A DNA stretch of 64,000 bases from Ferrimonas senticii DSM 18821 (GTDB lineage: Bacteria > Pseudomonadota > Gammaproteobacteria > Enterobacterales > Shewanellaceae): NCBI RefSeq assembly GCF_000422665.1, contig NZ_KE383898.1, positions 370,959 to 434,958 on the forward strand. Direction: 5' to 3'. Positions 8,576-17,338 of the stretch are shown one piece after another; positions within the stretch are counted from its first letter, which is position 1, and each line of letters opens with the position of its first letter. The position numbers and the translations under genes were made by a program. The notes beneath the pieces are model-generated. The model did no database searches and was not told the DNA's origin. It was given only the letters and a program-made list of their open reading frames with translations.

Positions 8576-8978
8576 TCAGGTTAAGCATTTTATGTTGCGG
8601 TAATCTGGTTTATATCATGTAATGAGGCAAGCCAAGAAGTATCTCCAGTTTTAATAAAGTCAAGCCAAAACCTTTTCCTGTTAATAGTTATTAATGGTGC
8701 AGTCGCTAGATTTAGAATGAAAAGTTCAGCCAAGTTACATGCTTAAGTGCCATGAATAGGCTTATCAAAGATATCCTAATGACTGATAGTTCAGTGAGAG
8801 CAGGTTAATTTAATTTCATTGTGGAGATATGTCTCTACAATATTAAAATAAAAGGTCGGTGGCGACATTAAAAGCGGCTGGTAGATTTTGGTAATATTTT
8901 ATAAAAGCTAATTCAGCCGCTTTTTTATGCTGCTTTGCAGCAAACCTTTAATATCAAGGTTTGTTCTTTGGTGCCTTA
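8576..8978. other. AT-rich noncoding stretch with two hairpins
   Basis: No gene is seen here. Two stem-loops lie near its right end: AAAAGCGGCTG/CAGCCGCTTTTTT (8870-8925, long loop, T tract on the plus strand) and CAAACCTT/AAGGTTTG (8941-8963). The second lies just past the stop of the minus-strand lipoprotein gene and may serve as its terminator. The base composition is unlike the neighbouring genes and fits old mobile-element debris. Confidence 0.45.
8870..8925 (+). terminator. Terminator-like hairpin
   Basis: The arms AAAAGCGGCTG and CAGCCGCTTTTTT pair over about 11 bp around a loop of roughly 33 bases and end in six T. No plus-strand gene ends just upstream, so it may be a relic or act on the minus strand. 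Confidence 0.4.
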
Positions 8979-10214
8979 TTATGGGGTAATGGTCAGTTGC
9001 TCATAATGATATTGCTGATAGCGCGGATCATCGTGGCGGTTATCAATTTGGCCTTGTTGTAGCAGTTGCAGGAAATCACCGTAACTGTTACGACTACCAT
9101 AACCCCAAAGGCCAATGGTGACGGTTAAATCATCTAGGCTACCAAACTCCGCTTGAATGTCGGCGGGCAGGTCTAAATCAGGGATCGAACCATTAAGCGG
9201 TGCGTTGATGCTCCAGCTGACATCGTTGCCATAACTGTCAATACTCAACATGCTTTTGTTAAGACCGACATCGCGAAAATCGTAGGCGCTACTCTCAAGC
9301 ACGCTGGCGACTCGCAGTTGAAATGCGCTGCCACCATGCCAGTCAGGTAAGGTGACCGCGCCGTCCTCAATCGGTTGGCGAATGCCGCTAACGTACTCCA
9401 CTTGGCTGTCGAGCCTTTCGAGTCGGTAGCCAGAAATCAGTGTGTCTTGATGAAGTTCAGGGAAGTACCAAAGCTCGCTGGGATCGTCGACGCTCAGATA
9501 ATTGGCCACTTGGGGCCAATAGTCACCTAACCGAACTCGGCTGTTATACCAGTCAAAATCCACTTCACTGTTGACGGTAATGGCGCTGCCGGCGACAAAT
9601 TCATCCGGATCTAGGTAGATTGCGGTGTCAATGTTGCCATTGATGGTTTGGCGGACGGCGTAGGATGGACCGGCAAGGTTGTCGGTTAACAAAAAATCCA
9701 TGGTGGGCCAACCGCCGTCAGCGGTTGGACATACCTTGACCTGTTCACCGTCATTAACCGGGCGGGTTTGGTAGCGCAAACTGTGACTGCTAAAGGTTGC
9801 CAATAAATCGGTGGCATTGACAGTGATCATTTGACAGCCACAGGCGCTATTGCGGTTGTCCTCAAATTTGGCCGTTAGCGTTGACAGTGGATAATCCAAG
9901 TAACTTTCGACGTCGGTATTGCTGCCGTCCTCTGCAAAATAATTACGACCAATAACGGTAATGTGGGCGGCATCGCTAGGGCGGTCTAGCTCAATGGTAC
10001 CGCTGTGACCAACGCTATGTCGGCTGAGAATGGCACCGTTACTATCATGCAGCAGCACCGACGCCTCTGGGTAGGCACTGGCTTGGCCACACTGATCAAA
10101 GCTGATTGCTTTAATACTTAGTGAAGTGGTGGCTACCGAGCTATCCGATTCATCTGAGGATCCGCCGCAACCGGCAAGGCTGAGTACGGCCAGCGCTAAA
10201 ACTGTTTTTTTCAT
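8979..10214 (-). CDS. Lipoprotein of unknown function
   Basis: This 411-residue protein starts MKKTVLALAVLSLAGCGG, with lipobox LAGC and Cys16, followed by a Ser/Asp-rich linker. The next region (TTSLSIKAISFDQCG and onward) resembles the first folded domain of the neighbouring lipoprotein at 6035-8128, a regulatory-like beta-sandwich with a variable loop and a GxxxHSG turn. A CGC motif (SACGCQM) lies near residue 135. The remainder is beta-rich with many aromatic residues. The start at 10214 is supported by AAGGA 8 bases upstream. No family is recognised and no function is assigned. With its neighbour it may form a pair of surface lipoproteins separated by transposase debris. Confidence 0.7.
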   Translation of the reverse strand: MKKTVLALAVLSLAGCGGSSDESDSSVATTSLSIKAISFDQCGQASAYPEASVLLHDSNGAILSRHSVGHSGTIELDRPSDAAHITVIGRNYFAEDGSNTDVESYLDYPLSTLTAKFEDNRNSACGCQMITVNATDLLATFSSHSLRYQTRPVNDGEQVKVCPTADGGWPTMDFLLTDNLAGPSYAVRQTINGNIDTAIYLDPDEFVAGSAITVNSEVDFDWYNSRVRLGDYWPQVANYLSVDDPSELWYFPELHQDTLISGYRLERLDSQVEYVSGIRQPIEDGAVTLPDWHGGSAFQLRVASVLESSAYDFRDVGLNKSMLSIDSYGNDVSWSINAPLNGSIPDLDLPADIQAEFGSLDDLTVTIGLWGYGSRNSYGDFLQLLQQGQIDNRHDDPRYQQYHYEQLTITP

Positions 10215-10604
10215 TGTTCTTCCTTGACCTAAATCTGTCGATTTCAGTTGCTCTTGCAATCAATCCGCATGCGATTGGGTGATTATCAATAGCACAGGTT
10301 AGGCGGCCGTTGCATCGATACGGCCAAGGGGTCGTTAAGTCAGGTGTTCGGTGTAGCAGCAGGGAGGTGGTCAGATTCACTAAAGCGGCTCTGGCTTGAT
10401 ACCTATTATGTCGGCGCAATTGCTGTCGCCAGTGCAACTAATGCTGCAAAAAAGCATAAAAATTAACTGGTAACACTTTATTTCAGGTGCACTTGCGGTG
10501 CTTCGCCGATGGTGATGCAACTCACAATTTGAGTTAATTTTTTTAAGGTCAAAGTTGCTGGCTAGTGTGTGTATGGTTGCGTTGTTGTTATTTGCAATCC
10601 AGGC
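10215..10604. other. Intergenic region between lipoprotein gene and lut regulatory region
   Basis: No gene is seen. It contains a weak stem, AACTCA/TGAGTT (10519-10535), followed by a run of T at 10538-10544. This could be a minor terminator on the plus strand, but nothing is transcribed into it from a visible plus-strand gene. Confidence 0.35.
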
Positions 10605-10617
10605 TTGGTCTGACCAA
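10605..10617. promoter_or_regulatory. GntR/FadR-subfamily operator upstream of lutABC
   Basis: TTGGT-CTG-ACCAA is a perfect inverted repeat of the TTGGT-N3-ACCAA type bound by PdhR and LldR-like GntR regulators. It lies about 210 bp before lutA. A lactate- or pyruvate-responsive repressor or activator would fit the operon's role. The regulator gene is not in the window. Confidence 0.55.
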
Positions 10618-10637
10618 TCGGGTGGGGTGTAACAACT

Positions 10638-10781
10638 ATGTTTTCAGGTGGTGATTTTATTGCTGCCAGTGACAGCGATTCTCAATTGCAGCCACGAAAA
10701 ATCACTAATCCGTTACAACATGGTGCGGCGCATTTTGCTGTGACGGCATTCACGGAATTAGCATCCCTTAACCGCCAATAA
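10638..10781 (+). CDS. Possible small ORF (47 residues) in the lutABC leader
   Basis: An ATG at 10638, 12 bases after GGGGTG, opens a frame of 47 codons ending TAA at 10781. The peptide begins MFSGGDFIAASDSDSQLQ and resembles no family I know. It sits between the GntR-type operator and lutA, so it could be a leader peptide or a chance frame. Codon use is ordinary. Confidence 0.25.
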   Translation: MFSGGDFIAASDSDSQLQPRKITNPLQHGAAHFAVTAFTELASLNRQ

Positions 10782-10828
10782 TCCGCTCGACTCACCGACA
10801 TTAACGCGGATCTGCTGTGGAGCAATCA

Positions 10829-11572
10829 ATGAAAATCGCGCTATTCACCCCCTGTTTGGTTAACCAAATGATGCCGCAAGTGGGCATCGCTACGGTTGAA
10901 CTGCTGGAAAAGCTAGGTCACCAAGTGATCTATCCGAAAGGTCAAACTTGCTGTGGTCAACCGATGACCAACTCCGGTTGTTTTGATGACGCTAAGAAAA
11001 CCACGCTAAAGCTGCTGAACGCCTTTAAAGGGGTTGATTGCGACTACATCGTTTGCCCAGCGGCATCGTGCATGATCGCCGCCAAAGAGAACTTCCATGA
11101 ATTCGATTGCAGCCCAGAAGCCACTGCGGTGATTGGTAAGCTGAAAGAGCTGACCGAGTTCCTATTCGATATTCATGGCCTTGATAGCTTTAACAAGCCA
11201 TTCCCACACAAAGTGTCGATGCAGATGTCCTGTCACGGCATTCGCATGCTGGATTTGGCCACCCCATCGGAAACCATGGGCAAGGGCTACAACAAGCTTG
11301 AAGCGCTGCTAAATAACATCGAAGGGATCACCGTGGTGTACCCAGAACGTCGCGATGAATGTTGCGGCTTTGGTGGCACCTTTGCCCTGGATGAGGGCGC
11401 GGTATCCGGCAAAATGGGTAAAGACAAGGCTCGCGCTCACGCAGATACCGGCGCTGACTATGCGGTTGGCTTCGATCCATCCTGCCTACTGCATCTGGAC
11501 GGTGTTATCCGCAAGCAAGGTTTCCCTATCAAGACTCTGCACATTGCCGAGCTGCTGAACCAAGTCGTTTAA
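10829..11572 (+). CDS. lutA: Lactate utilization protein A, Fe-S oxidoreductase subunit
   Basis: This 247-residue protein has two CCG (cysteine-rich) domains marked by CCGQPMTNSG near residue 40 and CCGFGGTFA near residue 180, as in LutA/YkgE/LldE. With LutB and LutC it forms the iron-sulfur L-lactate dehydrogenase complex, which oxidises lactate to pyruvate and passes electrons to the respiratory chain. The ATG at 10829 follows TGGAG; an in-frame GTG four codons earlier is less likely. LutB begins 10 bp downstream, so the genes form a compact operon. Confidence 0.93.
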   Translation: MKIALFTPCLVNQMMPQVGIATVELLEKLGHQVIYPKGQTCCGQPMTNSGCFDDAKKTTLKLLNAFKGVDCDYIVCPAASCMIAAKENFHEFDCSPEATAVIGKLKELTEFLFDIHGLDSFNKPFPHKVSMQMSCHGIRMLDLATPSETMGKGYNKLEALLNNIEGITVVYPERRDECCGFGGTFALDEGAVSGKMGKDKARAHADTGADYAVGFDPSCLLHLDGVIRKQGFPIKTLHIAELLNQVV

Positions 11573-11582
11573 GGAGCCGATC

Positions 11583-12968
11583 ATGACATTGATCAATGGA
11601 TTACAAACCCACGCTGACGCTGCCGCGGATTTTCTGAAAGATGAAGATCGGGTCGATTGGCACGACAAAGCGTTGTGGAACTTGCGTTTTAAGCGTGACT
11701 TAGCGGCGGGCTCCGTGGCTGAGTGGGAACAGTTGAAGCAGATTGGTTCTGAGATCAAACTGCACACTCTGTCGAATCTCGCCAAGTATCTGGTTGAGTT
11801 TGAACAAAACTGCCAAAACAACGGCATCGTGGTGCACTGGGCCAAAGACGCGCAAGAGCATAATGAAATTGTTCACGGCATTTTGGCGAAACACAACGTC
11901 AAGCGATTGGTGAAATCCAAATCGATGCTGACCGAAGAAGCCCACCTCAACCCGTACCTTGAAAGTAAGGGGATTGAGGTGATCGATACCGACTTGGGCG
12001 AGCGCATCATTCAGCTGCGTAAAGAGCCGCCATCGCACATTGTGGTGCCAGCCATTCACTTGAAAAAAGAGGAAGTAGGTGAACTGTTCCATGAGCACCT
12101 AGGCTCAGAAAAGGGCGCTTCGGACCCAACCTACTTGACCAAGCAGGCGCGCTATCACCTGCGTCAAAAGTTCCTTGAAGCCGATGCCGCGCTGACTGGC
12201 GTAAACATGGGCATCGCTTCCGAAGGTGCAGTCGTGGTGTGTACCAACGAAGGTAATGCCGACATGGGCGTCAACCTGCCTAAGGTACAAATTCACTGCA
12301 TGGGCATCGATAAGCTGGTACCTAACTTGGATTCGGTCGGCGTGTTGGTGCGGATGCTGGCGCGGAATGCCACCGGCCAACCGGCAACCACCTACAGCAC
12401 CATGTACAAAGGCCCGAAACAGGGCGGTGAGATGCACGTGGTGTTGGTGGATAACGGCCGCACTAAGTTGTTCCAAGATGAACTGATCGGCGAAGCCTAC
12501 AAGTGTATCCGCTGTGGTGGCTGTTTGAACACCTGTCCGGTGTACCGTCGCTCTTCAGGTTTTGCCTACAACGCCTTGATCCCGGGCCCTATTGGTATCG
12601 CGGTATCGGCAGCGGGCGATGAAACTCACTCACTGGCTTGGGCCTGTACCTTGTGTGGTTCTTGTACCAAAGTGTGCCCGACTAAGGTGCCGCTGGATAG
12701 CATCATCGCCAAGTGGCGTCGTATTCACGCCGAGCAGAAAACCCTGCCATACGGCAAGGGCAGCTACATGCCATACCTTGGCAAGTTAATGGCCAATGAA
12801 GGGTTGCTTAACACCGGCGGTAAAGTGGCACGTACAGCGCTGAAGATTTTGCCTGGCTCAGTAATGAAGCCATTTGCGGGTGCTTGGGGTCAGCATCGCG
12901 AACTGCCAGAGGTAGAAACTACCCAGTCGTTTGAAGCGTGGTTTGATAAAAATCGAGGTAACAAATAA
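11583..12968 (+). CDS. lutB: Lactate utilization protein B, ferredoxin-type subunit
   Basis: This 461-residue protein has a LUD domain in the N-terminal two thirds (TGVNMGIASEGAVVV, NEGNADMGVNLPKV). Two 4Fe-4S motifs follow: CIRCGGCLNTCPVYR near residue 308 and CTLCGSCTKVCP near residue 355. It is the LutB/YkgF/LldF subunit of the lactate oxidation complex. The ATG follows AAGGAG. Its TAA overlaps the lutC ATG by one base (TAATG), which suggests translational coupling. Confidence 0.94.
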   Translation: MTLINGLQTHADAAADFLKDEDRVDWHDKALWNLRFKRDLAAGSVAEWEQLKQIGSEIKLHTLSNLAKYLVEFEQNCQNNGIVVHWAKDAQEHNEIVHGILAKHNVKRLVKSKSMLTEEAHLNPYLESKGIEVIDTDLGERIIQLRKEPPSHIVVPAIHLKKEEVGELFHEHLGSEKGASDPTYLTKQARYHLRQKFLEADAALTGVNMGIASEGAVVVCTNEGNADMGVNLPKVQIHCMGIDKLVPNLDSVGVLVRMLARNATGQPATTYSTMYKGPKQGGEMHVVLVDNGRTKLFQDELIGEAYKCIRCGGCLNTCPVYRRSSGFAYNALIPGPIGIAVSAAGDETHSLAWACTLCGSCTKVCPTKVPLDSIIAKWRRIHAEQKTLPYGKGSYMPYLGKLMANEGLLNTGGKVARTALKILPGSVMKPFAGAWGQHRELPEVETTQSFEAWFDKNRGNK

Positions 12969-13540
12969 TGTCCAGTCGTGACGCAATTTTGGCCGCATTG
13001 GCCGATGTTAAAGTGCCAGCGATGGCGATGCCTGAGATCAACATCGACGCTGACATGAACGATGTGGTTGGCCAGTACCGCGAAACCATCACTAAGATCG
13101 GTGGCCAAATCGTTGAAGTGGCCGATCTGGCCGAGGTGCAGCAGTTCCTAAACGACAAGATTGCCGCCGGTGAACAGGTGCTGTCGCAGGTGGCGGAACT
13201 GACTGGCAACCGTGCCCTTGATGCCACGCCGCACACCCTAGAAAACGTTGATTTAGCGATTGTCCCAGCGCGTTTAGGGGTGGCAGAAAACGGTGCGGTT
13301 TACGTTAACTCCGCCGACACCGGCCACCGAGTGTTGCCGTTTATCGCTGAAAATTTGGCTGCGGTACTGAAACGCGGCGACATCGTCGCCAACATGCATC
13401 AAGCGATGCACAACATCGAATTCCAATCTGGTCAATTGGGAGCTTTTATCGCCGGTCCGTCGAAAACCGCTGATATTGAGCAAGCTTTGGTCATCGGTGC
13501 CCATGGCGCCTGCAGTATGACCATCTTCTTGATCGACTGA
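12968..13540 (+). CDS. lutC: Lactate utilization protein C
   Basis: This 190-residue protein has a LUD domain with ARLGVAENGAVYV, the AENLAAVL stretch and a C-terminal FIAGPSKTADIEQALVIGAHG, as in LutC/YkgG/LldG. It is the third subunit of the lactate dehydrogenase complex. It is the last gene of the operon, followed by a strong terminator about 40 bp downstream. Confidence 0.93.
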   Translation: MSSRDAILAALADVKVPAMAMPEINIDADMNDVVGQYRETITKIGGQIVEVADLAEVQQFLNDKIAAGEQVLSQVAELTGNRALDATPHTLENVDLAIVPARLGVAENGAVYVNSADTGHRVLPFIAENLAAVLKRGDIVANMHQAMHNIEFQSGQLGAFIAGPSKTADIEQALVIGAHGACSMTIFLID

Positions 13541-13582
13541 GCTGCTTGCAGTTCTTTTCCCAAGTCGGTCGAAACGACGCTA

Positions 13583-13609
13583 AGCCCGAAGTTCGCTTCG
13601 GGCTTTTTT
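13583..13609 (+). terminator. Rho-independent terminator of lutABC
   Basis: A 9-bp perfect stem, AGCCCGAAG/CTTCGGGCT, closes a TTCG tetraloop and is followed by a T tract. The mobile element at 13614 begins immediately after it. Confidence 0.9.
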
Positions 13610-13613
13610 ATTA

Positions 13614-13856
13614 GGGCGTGTTGACCTTTGCTGTATATTTTTGCGCCCATTGTTGGTTAATTTTGATAGCAAATTGCTCTTGGTCGGTTAATTTTGCTCT
13701 TCTGAGCTCACAGAGGGGCGCCTTGCAGGGTCGGACTAGCTACTGTCACTCTTCGTCATACGATTTCGACGTAGAGCCACTATGCCTTCAATCGCAATCC
13801 TCGATTGACAGCCGCTATCCTCGACCAAATTCTGAACACTAAACGTCAACACGCCC
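13614..13856 (-). mobile_element. MITE-like element, copy 1 (243 bp)
   Basis: The ends are GGGCGTGTTGAC and its inverted complement, extending imperfectly to about 20 bp, flanked by TA on both sides. Internally it matches the copies at 17328, 32058 and 61064 along its whole length but lies in the opposite orientation. It has no transposase-sized frame. Short open frames inside it are shared by all copies because the sequence is shared; they are not credible genes. It lies between the lutABC terminator and the hcp promoter. Confidence 0.85.
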
Positions 13857-13912
13857 TAGCAAAATTCAGCGATAGCGTTGCTAAACAGTGAGCTAGGTCA
13901 AACTTCAAGATA

Positions 13913-13933
13913 ACAAACATTAAAAATGCATGT
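13913..13933. promoter_or_regulatory. NsrR-like operator, distal
   Basis: On the minus strand this 21-mer reads ACATGCATTTTTAATGTTTG plus T. It agrees at about 18 of 21 positions with the NsrR consensus AnATGyATTTnAAATrCATnT as I recall it. It lies about 80 bp upstream of hcp, between the mobile element and the proximal box. Confidence 0.4.
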
Positions 13934-13969
13934 ATTGGGCGCAGCGCAGGGTTAGAGTTGTCTTATTAA

Positions 13970-13990
13970 ACATGAATTTTAAATGCAACA
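13970..13990. promoter_or_regulatory. NsrR-like operator, proximal
   Basis: ACATGAATTTTAAATGCAAC plus A matches about 18 of 21 consensus positions, including the central ATTTTAAATGCA. It ends 15 bp before the hcp start. NsrR, the nitric oxide-sensing repressor, is known to control hcp-hcr in other gammaproteobacteria. Confidence 0.6.
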
Positions 13991-14005
13991 TTTGGAGCCG
14001 ACCCC

Positions 14006-15670
14006 ATGTTTTGTATGCAGTGTGAGCACACTATCGTTACCCCAGTCGCTAAAGGCTGTTCTTACGCCGCCGGTATGTGCGGTAAAACGTCTGAGATCTC
14101 CGATCTGCAAGACGTATTGGTTTACTTGATTCAAGGCGTTTCTGCCTATGCTCACTTGGCACGCGGCGTCGGCGTGGTTGATGCCAAAGTCGATGCGTTT
14201 CTGCCACAGGCGTTTTTCTCAACCTTAACCAACGTTAACTTCGATGCCGATCGCCTGGTGGACTACACCCAGCAATGTATGGCGATGCGCAATCGCATGC
14301 GTGACCTCTACCACTCTGCTTGCTTGGTACAGGGCGTTGAGCCGGTGTCGCCAAAAGGCGCGGCAGAACTGGAGATCTCCGTTGATAAAGCAGCGATGCT
14401 GGCGGTAGCACCACAAACCATCGTTAACCGTGGTGCCGATGACGTAGGTGCCGATATCGTTGGCCTGCGTCTGCTAAACCTCTACGGCCTCAAAGGTGTG
14501 GCGGCTTACATGGAACACGCTCGCATTTTGAAGCAGACCTCTGACGAGGCTTACGCCGAATTCCACCGCATCATGGCGCGTTTGGGTGAAGATCCAACCG
14601 ATATGGAAGAACTGTTGGGCTTGGCGATGGCGATTGGTCACCTGAACTACAAGGTGATGGAGATTTTGGACGCCGGTGAAACCAGTGAGTTTGGCCACCC
14701 AGTTCCGGTAAAAGTGAACATGAAGCCGGTCGCCGGTAAGGCGATTTTGGTATCCGGTCACGACTTGATCGATCTGCAGCTGATTCTGGAACAGACCAAA
14801 GATAAGGGCATCAACGTCTACACCCACGGTGAGATGCTGCCAGCCCACGCTTACCCAGAACTGGGTCACAAGTACCCACATCTGGTGGGTAACTACGGCA
14901 GCGCGTGGCAGAACCAGCAGAAAGAGTTTGCTAACTTCCCTGGCGCCATCGTGATGACCTCCAACTGCCTGATCAACCCAGAAGTGAAAGGCTACGCCGA
15001 TCGCATCTACACCCGCTCTATCGTCGGCTGGCCGGGAGTGAAGCACATCATCGGTGACGATTTCGCTGAAGTGATTGCCAAAGCGTTGGAGTGTGACGGC
15101 TTTAAGTACGATGAGATCCCGCACTACACCACCACCGGTTTTGCTCGTAACGCCCTGATGGCAGCGGCTCCGGCGGTAATCGAGCAGGTGAAAGCGGGTA
15201 ACATCAGCCACTTCCTGCTGGTTGGCGGCTGTGATGGTGATAAGAAAGAGCGTTCCTACTTCACCGATATCGTTGCTCAAGCGCCAAAAGATACTCTGAT
15301 CCTGACGCTGGCCTGCGGCAAGTTTAAGTTCAACGATCTGGACTTAGGCGAGATCAACGGCATCCCGCGCTTCTTGGATGTTGGCCAGTGTAACGACACT
15401 TACTCGGCGATTCAGTTGGCATTGGCACTGGCGAAAGAGTTCGACTGTGGCGTTAACGATCTGCCGCTGTCACTAGTGCTGTCGTGGTTCGAGCAAAAAG
15501 CGATTGCGGTGCTGCTGACCCTGCTGGCTCTGGGGATTAAAGATATCCGTGTTGGCCCAACCGCACCGGCATTCTTAACCGACAACCTGCTGACTGCCCT
15601 GAACGAGATGACTGGCCTGCGCTTGATCACCACCGTCGAGCAAGATTTGGCTGACATTCTGGGTAAATAA
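14006..15670 (+). CDS. hcp: Hybrid cluster protein (hydroxylamine reductase / NO reductase)
   Basis: This 554-residue protein (E. coli Hcp has 550) starts [20 protein letters not shown]. The N-terminal cluster cysteines are Cys3, Cys6, Cys18 and Cys25, the spacing found in facultative anaerobes. Conserved cluster-ligand regions follow, including [31 protein letters not shown], and LSWFEQKA near the end. It protects against nitrosative stress, reducing nitric oxide or hydroxylamine in the cytoplasm with electrons from Hcr. GGAG stands 11 bases before the ATG. Two NsrR-like boxes lie upstream and hcr follows. Confidence 0.96.
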   Translation: MFCMQCEHTIVTPVAKGCSYAAGMCGKTSEISDLQDVLVYLIQGVSAYAHLARGVGVVDAKVDAFLPQAFFSTLTNVNFDADRLVDYTQQCMAMRNRMRDLYHSACLVQGVEPVSPKGAAELEISVDKAAMLAVAPQTIVNRGADDVGADIVGLRLLNLYGLKGVAAYMEHARILKQTSDEAYAEFHRIMARLGEDPTDMEELLGLAMAIGHLNYKVMEILDAGETSEFGHPVPVKVNMKPVAGKAILVSGHDLIDLQLILEQTKDKGINVYTHGEMLPAHAYPELGHKYPHLVGNYGSAWQNQQKEFANFPGAIVMTSNCLINPEVKGYADRIYTRSIVGWPGVKHIIGDDFAEVIAKALECDGFKYDEIPHYTTTGFARNALMAAAPAVIEQVKAGNISHFLLVGGCDGDKKERSYFTDIVAQAPKDTLILTLACGKFKFNDLDLGEINGIPRFLDVGQCNDTYSAIQLALALAKEFDCGVNDLPLSLVLSWFEQKAIAVLLTLLALGIKDIRVGPTAPAFLTDNLLTALNEMTGLRLITTVEQDLADILGK

Positions 15671-15688
15671 ACCCCAGCTAATTGAATT

Positions 15689-15712
15689 AACGGTCAGCCT
15701 TTGCTGGCCGTT
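15689..15712 (+). terminator. Hairpin in the hcp-hcr spacer, possible attenuator
   Basis: AACGGTCAGC pairs with GCTGGCCGTT around a CTTT loop with one wobble pair, followed by a weak T-rich stretch (GTTATTTC). It could reduce readthrough from hcp into hcr or stabilise the hcp transcript. Confidence 0.45.
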
Positions 15713-15742
15713 GTTATTTCGAGACGATTTCGAGATTTCCCC

Positions 15743-16714
15743 ATGCATTTAACCTGTACCGCTGTGATTGATGAAACCAGCAGCATCCGCAGTTTCCGTT
15801 TTCGCGCCGAACAACCGCTGGAATTTATCGCTGGCCAGTTCGCTACCGTCTTGGTGCCATTGGGCGATCGCACCAGTGCCCGCGCTTACAGCTTTAGCTC
15901 CAAGCCGAGCGACAGCGAGTTGCAACTGACCATTAAGCGGGTTGACGGTGGCCGGGTGTCTAACCACTTGCTGGATAACTTTAACGTCGGTGATCAGCTT
16001 GAGGTACTGCCGCAAGCAGCGGGTGAGTTTCACCGCGACAGTGCCGGCACGGCGCCATGGCTATTGCTTGGTGCCGGCTGCGGCATTACCCCGCTGTACT
16101 CGATGCTGCGCGACCGTCTGAGCGATGAGCCCGAGGCGGATATCGTGATGATGGTGTCGGCCAAAACCGCCGATGAGGCGCTGTTTGCCGCGCCGCTAGC
16201 AGAATTAGCGGCCAAGCACCCGAATTTTCAACTGAAGTGGCTGCTGTCGGCTAGCGGCGAGCGCTTAAGCCAAGCGGCGATTGCCAAATTTGCCGCGAAG
16301 ATGACCCAGCGCAGCGTGATGATCTGTGGCCCGCAAACCTATATGGATGCCGCCGAAGCCTACGCCCATGCTTTGAACGCCGCCAAAGTGCAGTGCGAGG
16401 CGTTTACTCAAGTGAAAAACCAGTTGGCGGATCTGCCCGCCGCTGGCAAACAGTCAATGCACCTTGCTATCGATGGTATTGAGCTGCCGATTTTGCCTAA
16501 CCAATCGGTACTCGATAGCCTCGAAGCAGGGGGCATTCCAGTGTTGGCCGCTTGCCGTGCCGGTGTTTGCGGTACCTGTAAATGCAAAGGCGAGAAGGGC
16601 AAGTTTGAAACCACCTCAACCATCGGCTTAACCGAAGATGAGATTGAGGAGGGTTATTTCTTAGCTTGTGCCTCTACCGTAACGGCCAGCATGGAAGTCG
16701 AGATCGACGATTAA
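15743..16714 (+). CDS. hcr: NADH oxidoreductase for hybrid cluster protein
   Basis: This 324-residue protein (E. coli Hcr has 322) has three parts. There is an FAD-binding domain with RAYSFSSKP (residues 50-60), an NAD-binding domain with GAGCGITPLYSML, and a C-terminal 2Fe-2S domain with CRAGVCGTCKCK and a final cysteine in FLACAS. It passes electrons from NADH to Hcp. The start at 15743 was chosen because the next upstream in-frame start (TTG at 15701) lies inside the hairpin and extends beyond family length. A terminator follows. Confidence 0.92.
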   Translation: MHLTCTAVIDETSSIRSFRFRAEQPLEFIAGQFATVLVPLGDRTSARAYSFSSKPSDSELQLTIKRVDGGRVSNHLLDNFNVGDQLEVLPQAAGEFHRDSAGTAPWLLLGAGCGITPLYSMLRDRLSDEPEADIVMMVSAKTADEALFAAPLAELAAKHPNFQLKWLLSASGERLSQAAIAKFAAKMTQRSVMICGPQTYMDAAEAYAHALNAAKVQCEAFTQVKNQLADLPAAGKQSMHLAIDGIELPILPNQSVLDSLEAGGIPVLAACRAGVCGTCKCKGEKGKFETTSTIGLTEDEIEEGYFLACASTVTASMEVEIDD

Positions 16715-16758
16715 GTTGGCGTATGGCCAAGTTGAGGTTGTGATTTTAGCTTTAGCAC

Positions 16759-16790
16759 AAGCGCTCACCGTGGTGGGCGCTTTTGCTTTT
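16759..16790 (+). terminator. Rho-independent terminator of hcp-hcr
   Basis: The arms AAGCGCTCACC and GGTGGGCGCTT form an 11-bp stem with one wobble or mismatch around a very short loop, followed by TTTGCTTTTG. Confidence 0.8.
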
Positions 16791-16855
16791 GTAGACCAAC
16801 ATAATGACTTAGGCTTTGGGCTAGTCTGTGGAGGTATCGATGCGGAGGCACAGCG

Positions 16856-17338
16856 ATGCAGATTGTTCAGGTTGATGATCACAATATCGAGGTTTACCTA
16901 AACCTTGCCCAAGGCTACGAAGCGGAGTTCTCCAAAATTGTTCAGAAAAAGCCGCAGGCGGATGGCCGCTTTGCGCTTGATACTGAACTGGGTGGCAACG
17001 TCGCCGGCTATCTGCTGTATGTCGATGGCGTTCCAGCGGGGCATACCGCCATTGCCAGCCATGGCGATGGCCAATTTGAAGTGTGTGATTTTTACGTGGT
17101 GCCCTATTTTCGCCAGAACCGCTTAGGCCAGACTTTTGCCGCGGCAATTTTTGCGATGCACGGCGGCCGTTGGCAGATCAAACAAGTCGCAGGGGCAGAC
17201 CGAGCCATCGCCTTTTGGCAGGCGACCATTGGCGATTATACTGGCGGCCATTTTAAGCAGGATATTTATCAAGATCCGCAGTGGGGTACAGTCACCCGCC
17301 AATGCTTTAACCATCTTGATTTCACTAGGGCGTATTGA
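16856..17338 (+). CDS. GNAT-family acetyltransferase with C-terminus altered by a mobile element
   Basis: This 160-residue protein has a GNAT fold: EVCDFYVVPYFRQNRLGQTFAAAIF matches the beta4-motif A acetyl-CoA region (residues 73-97). The start has GGAGG about 7 bases upstream. The last residues Arg-Ala-Tyr and the TGA stop come from the left end of the mobile element at 17328-17570. Excising the element and one TA would change the end to Thr-Asn-Lys and place the TGA over the next gene's ATG. The tail change is small, so the enzyme may still work. Substrate unknown. Confidence 0.8.
   Translation: MQIVQVDDHNIEVYLNLAQGYEAEFSKIVQKKPQADGRFALDTELGGNVAGYLLYVDGVPAGHTAIASHGDGQFEVCDFYVVPYFRQNRLGQTFAAAIFAMHGGRWQIKQVAGADRAIAFWQATIGDYTGGHFKQDIYQDPQWGTVTRQCFNHLDFTRAY

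Noticed and set aside
13618..13842. Short open frames inside the four MITE-like elements that look conserved between copies
   Set aside because: Conservation reflects shared DNA of the element. The frames are short, lack ribosome binding sites and differ in length between copies.
16716..16901. 61-codon plus-strand frame between hcr and the GNAT gene
   Set aside because: It runs through the hcr terminator and over the start of the GNAT gene, with no ribosome binding site of its own.
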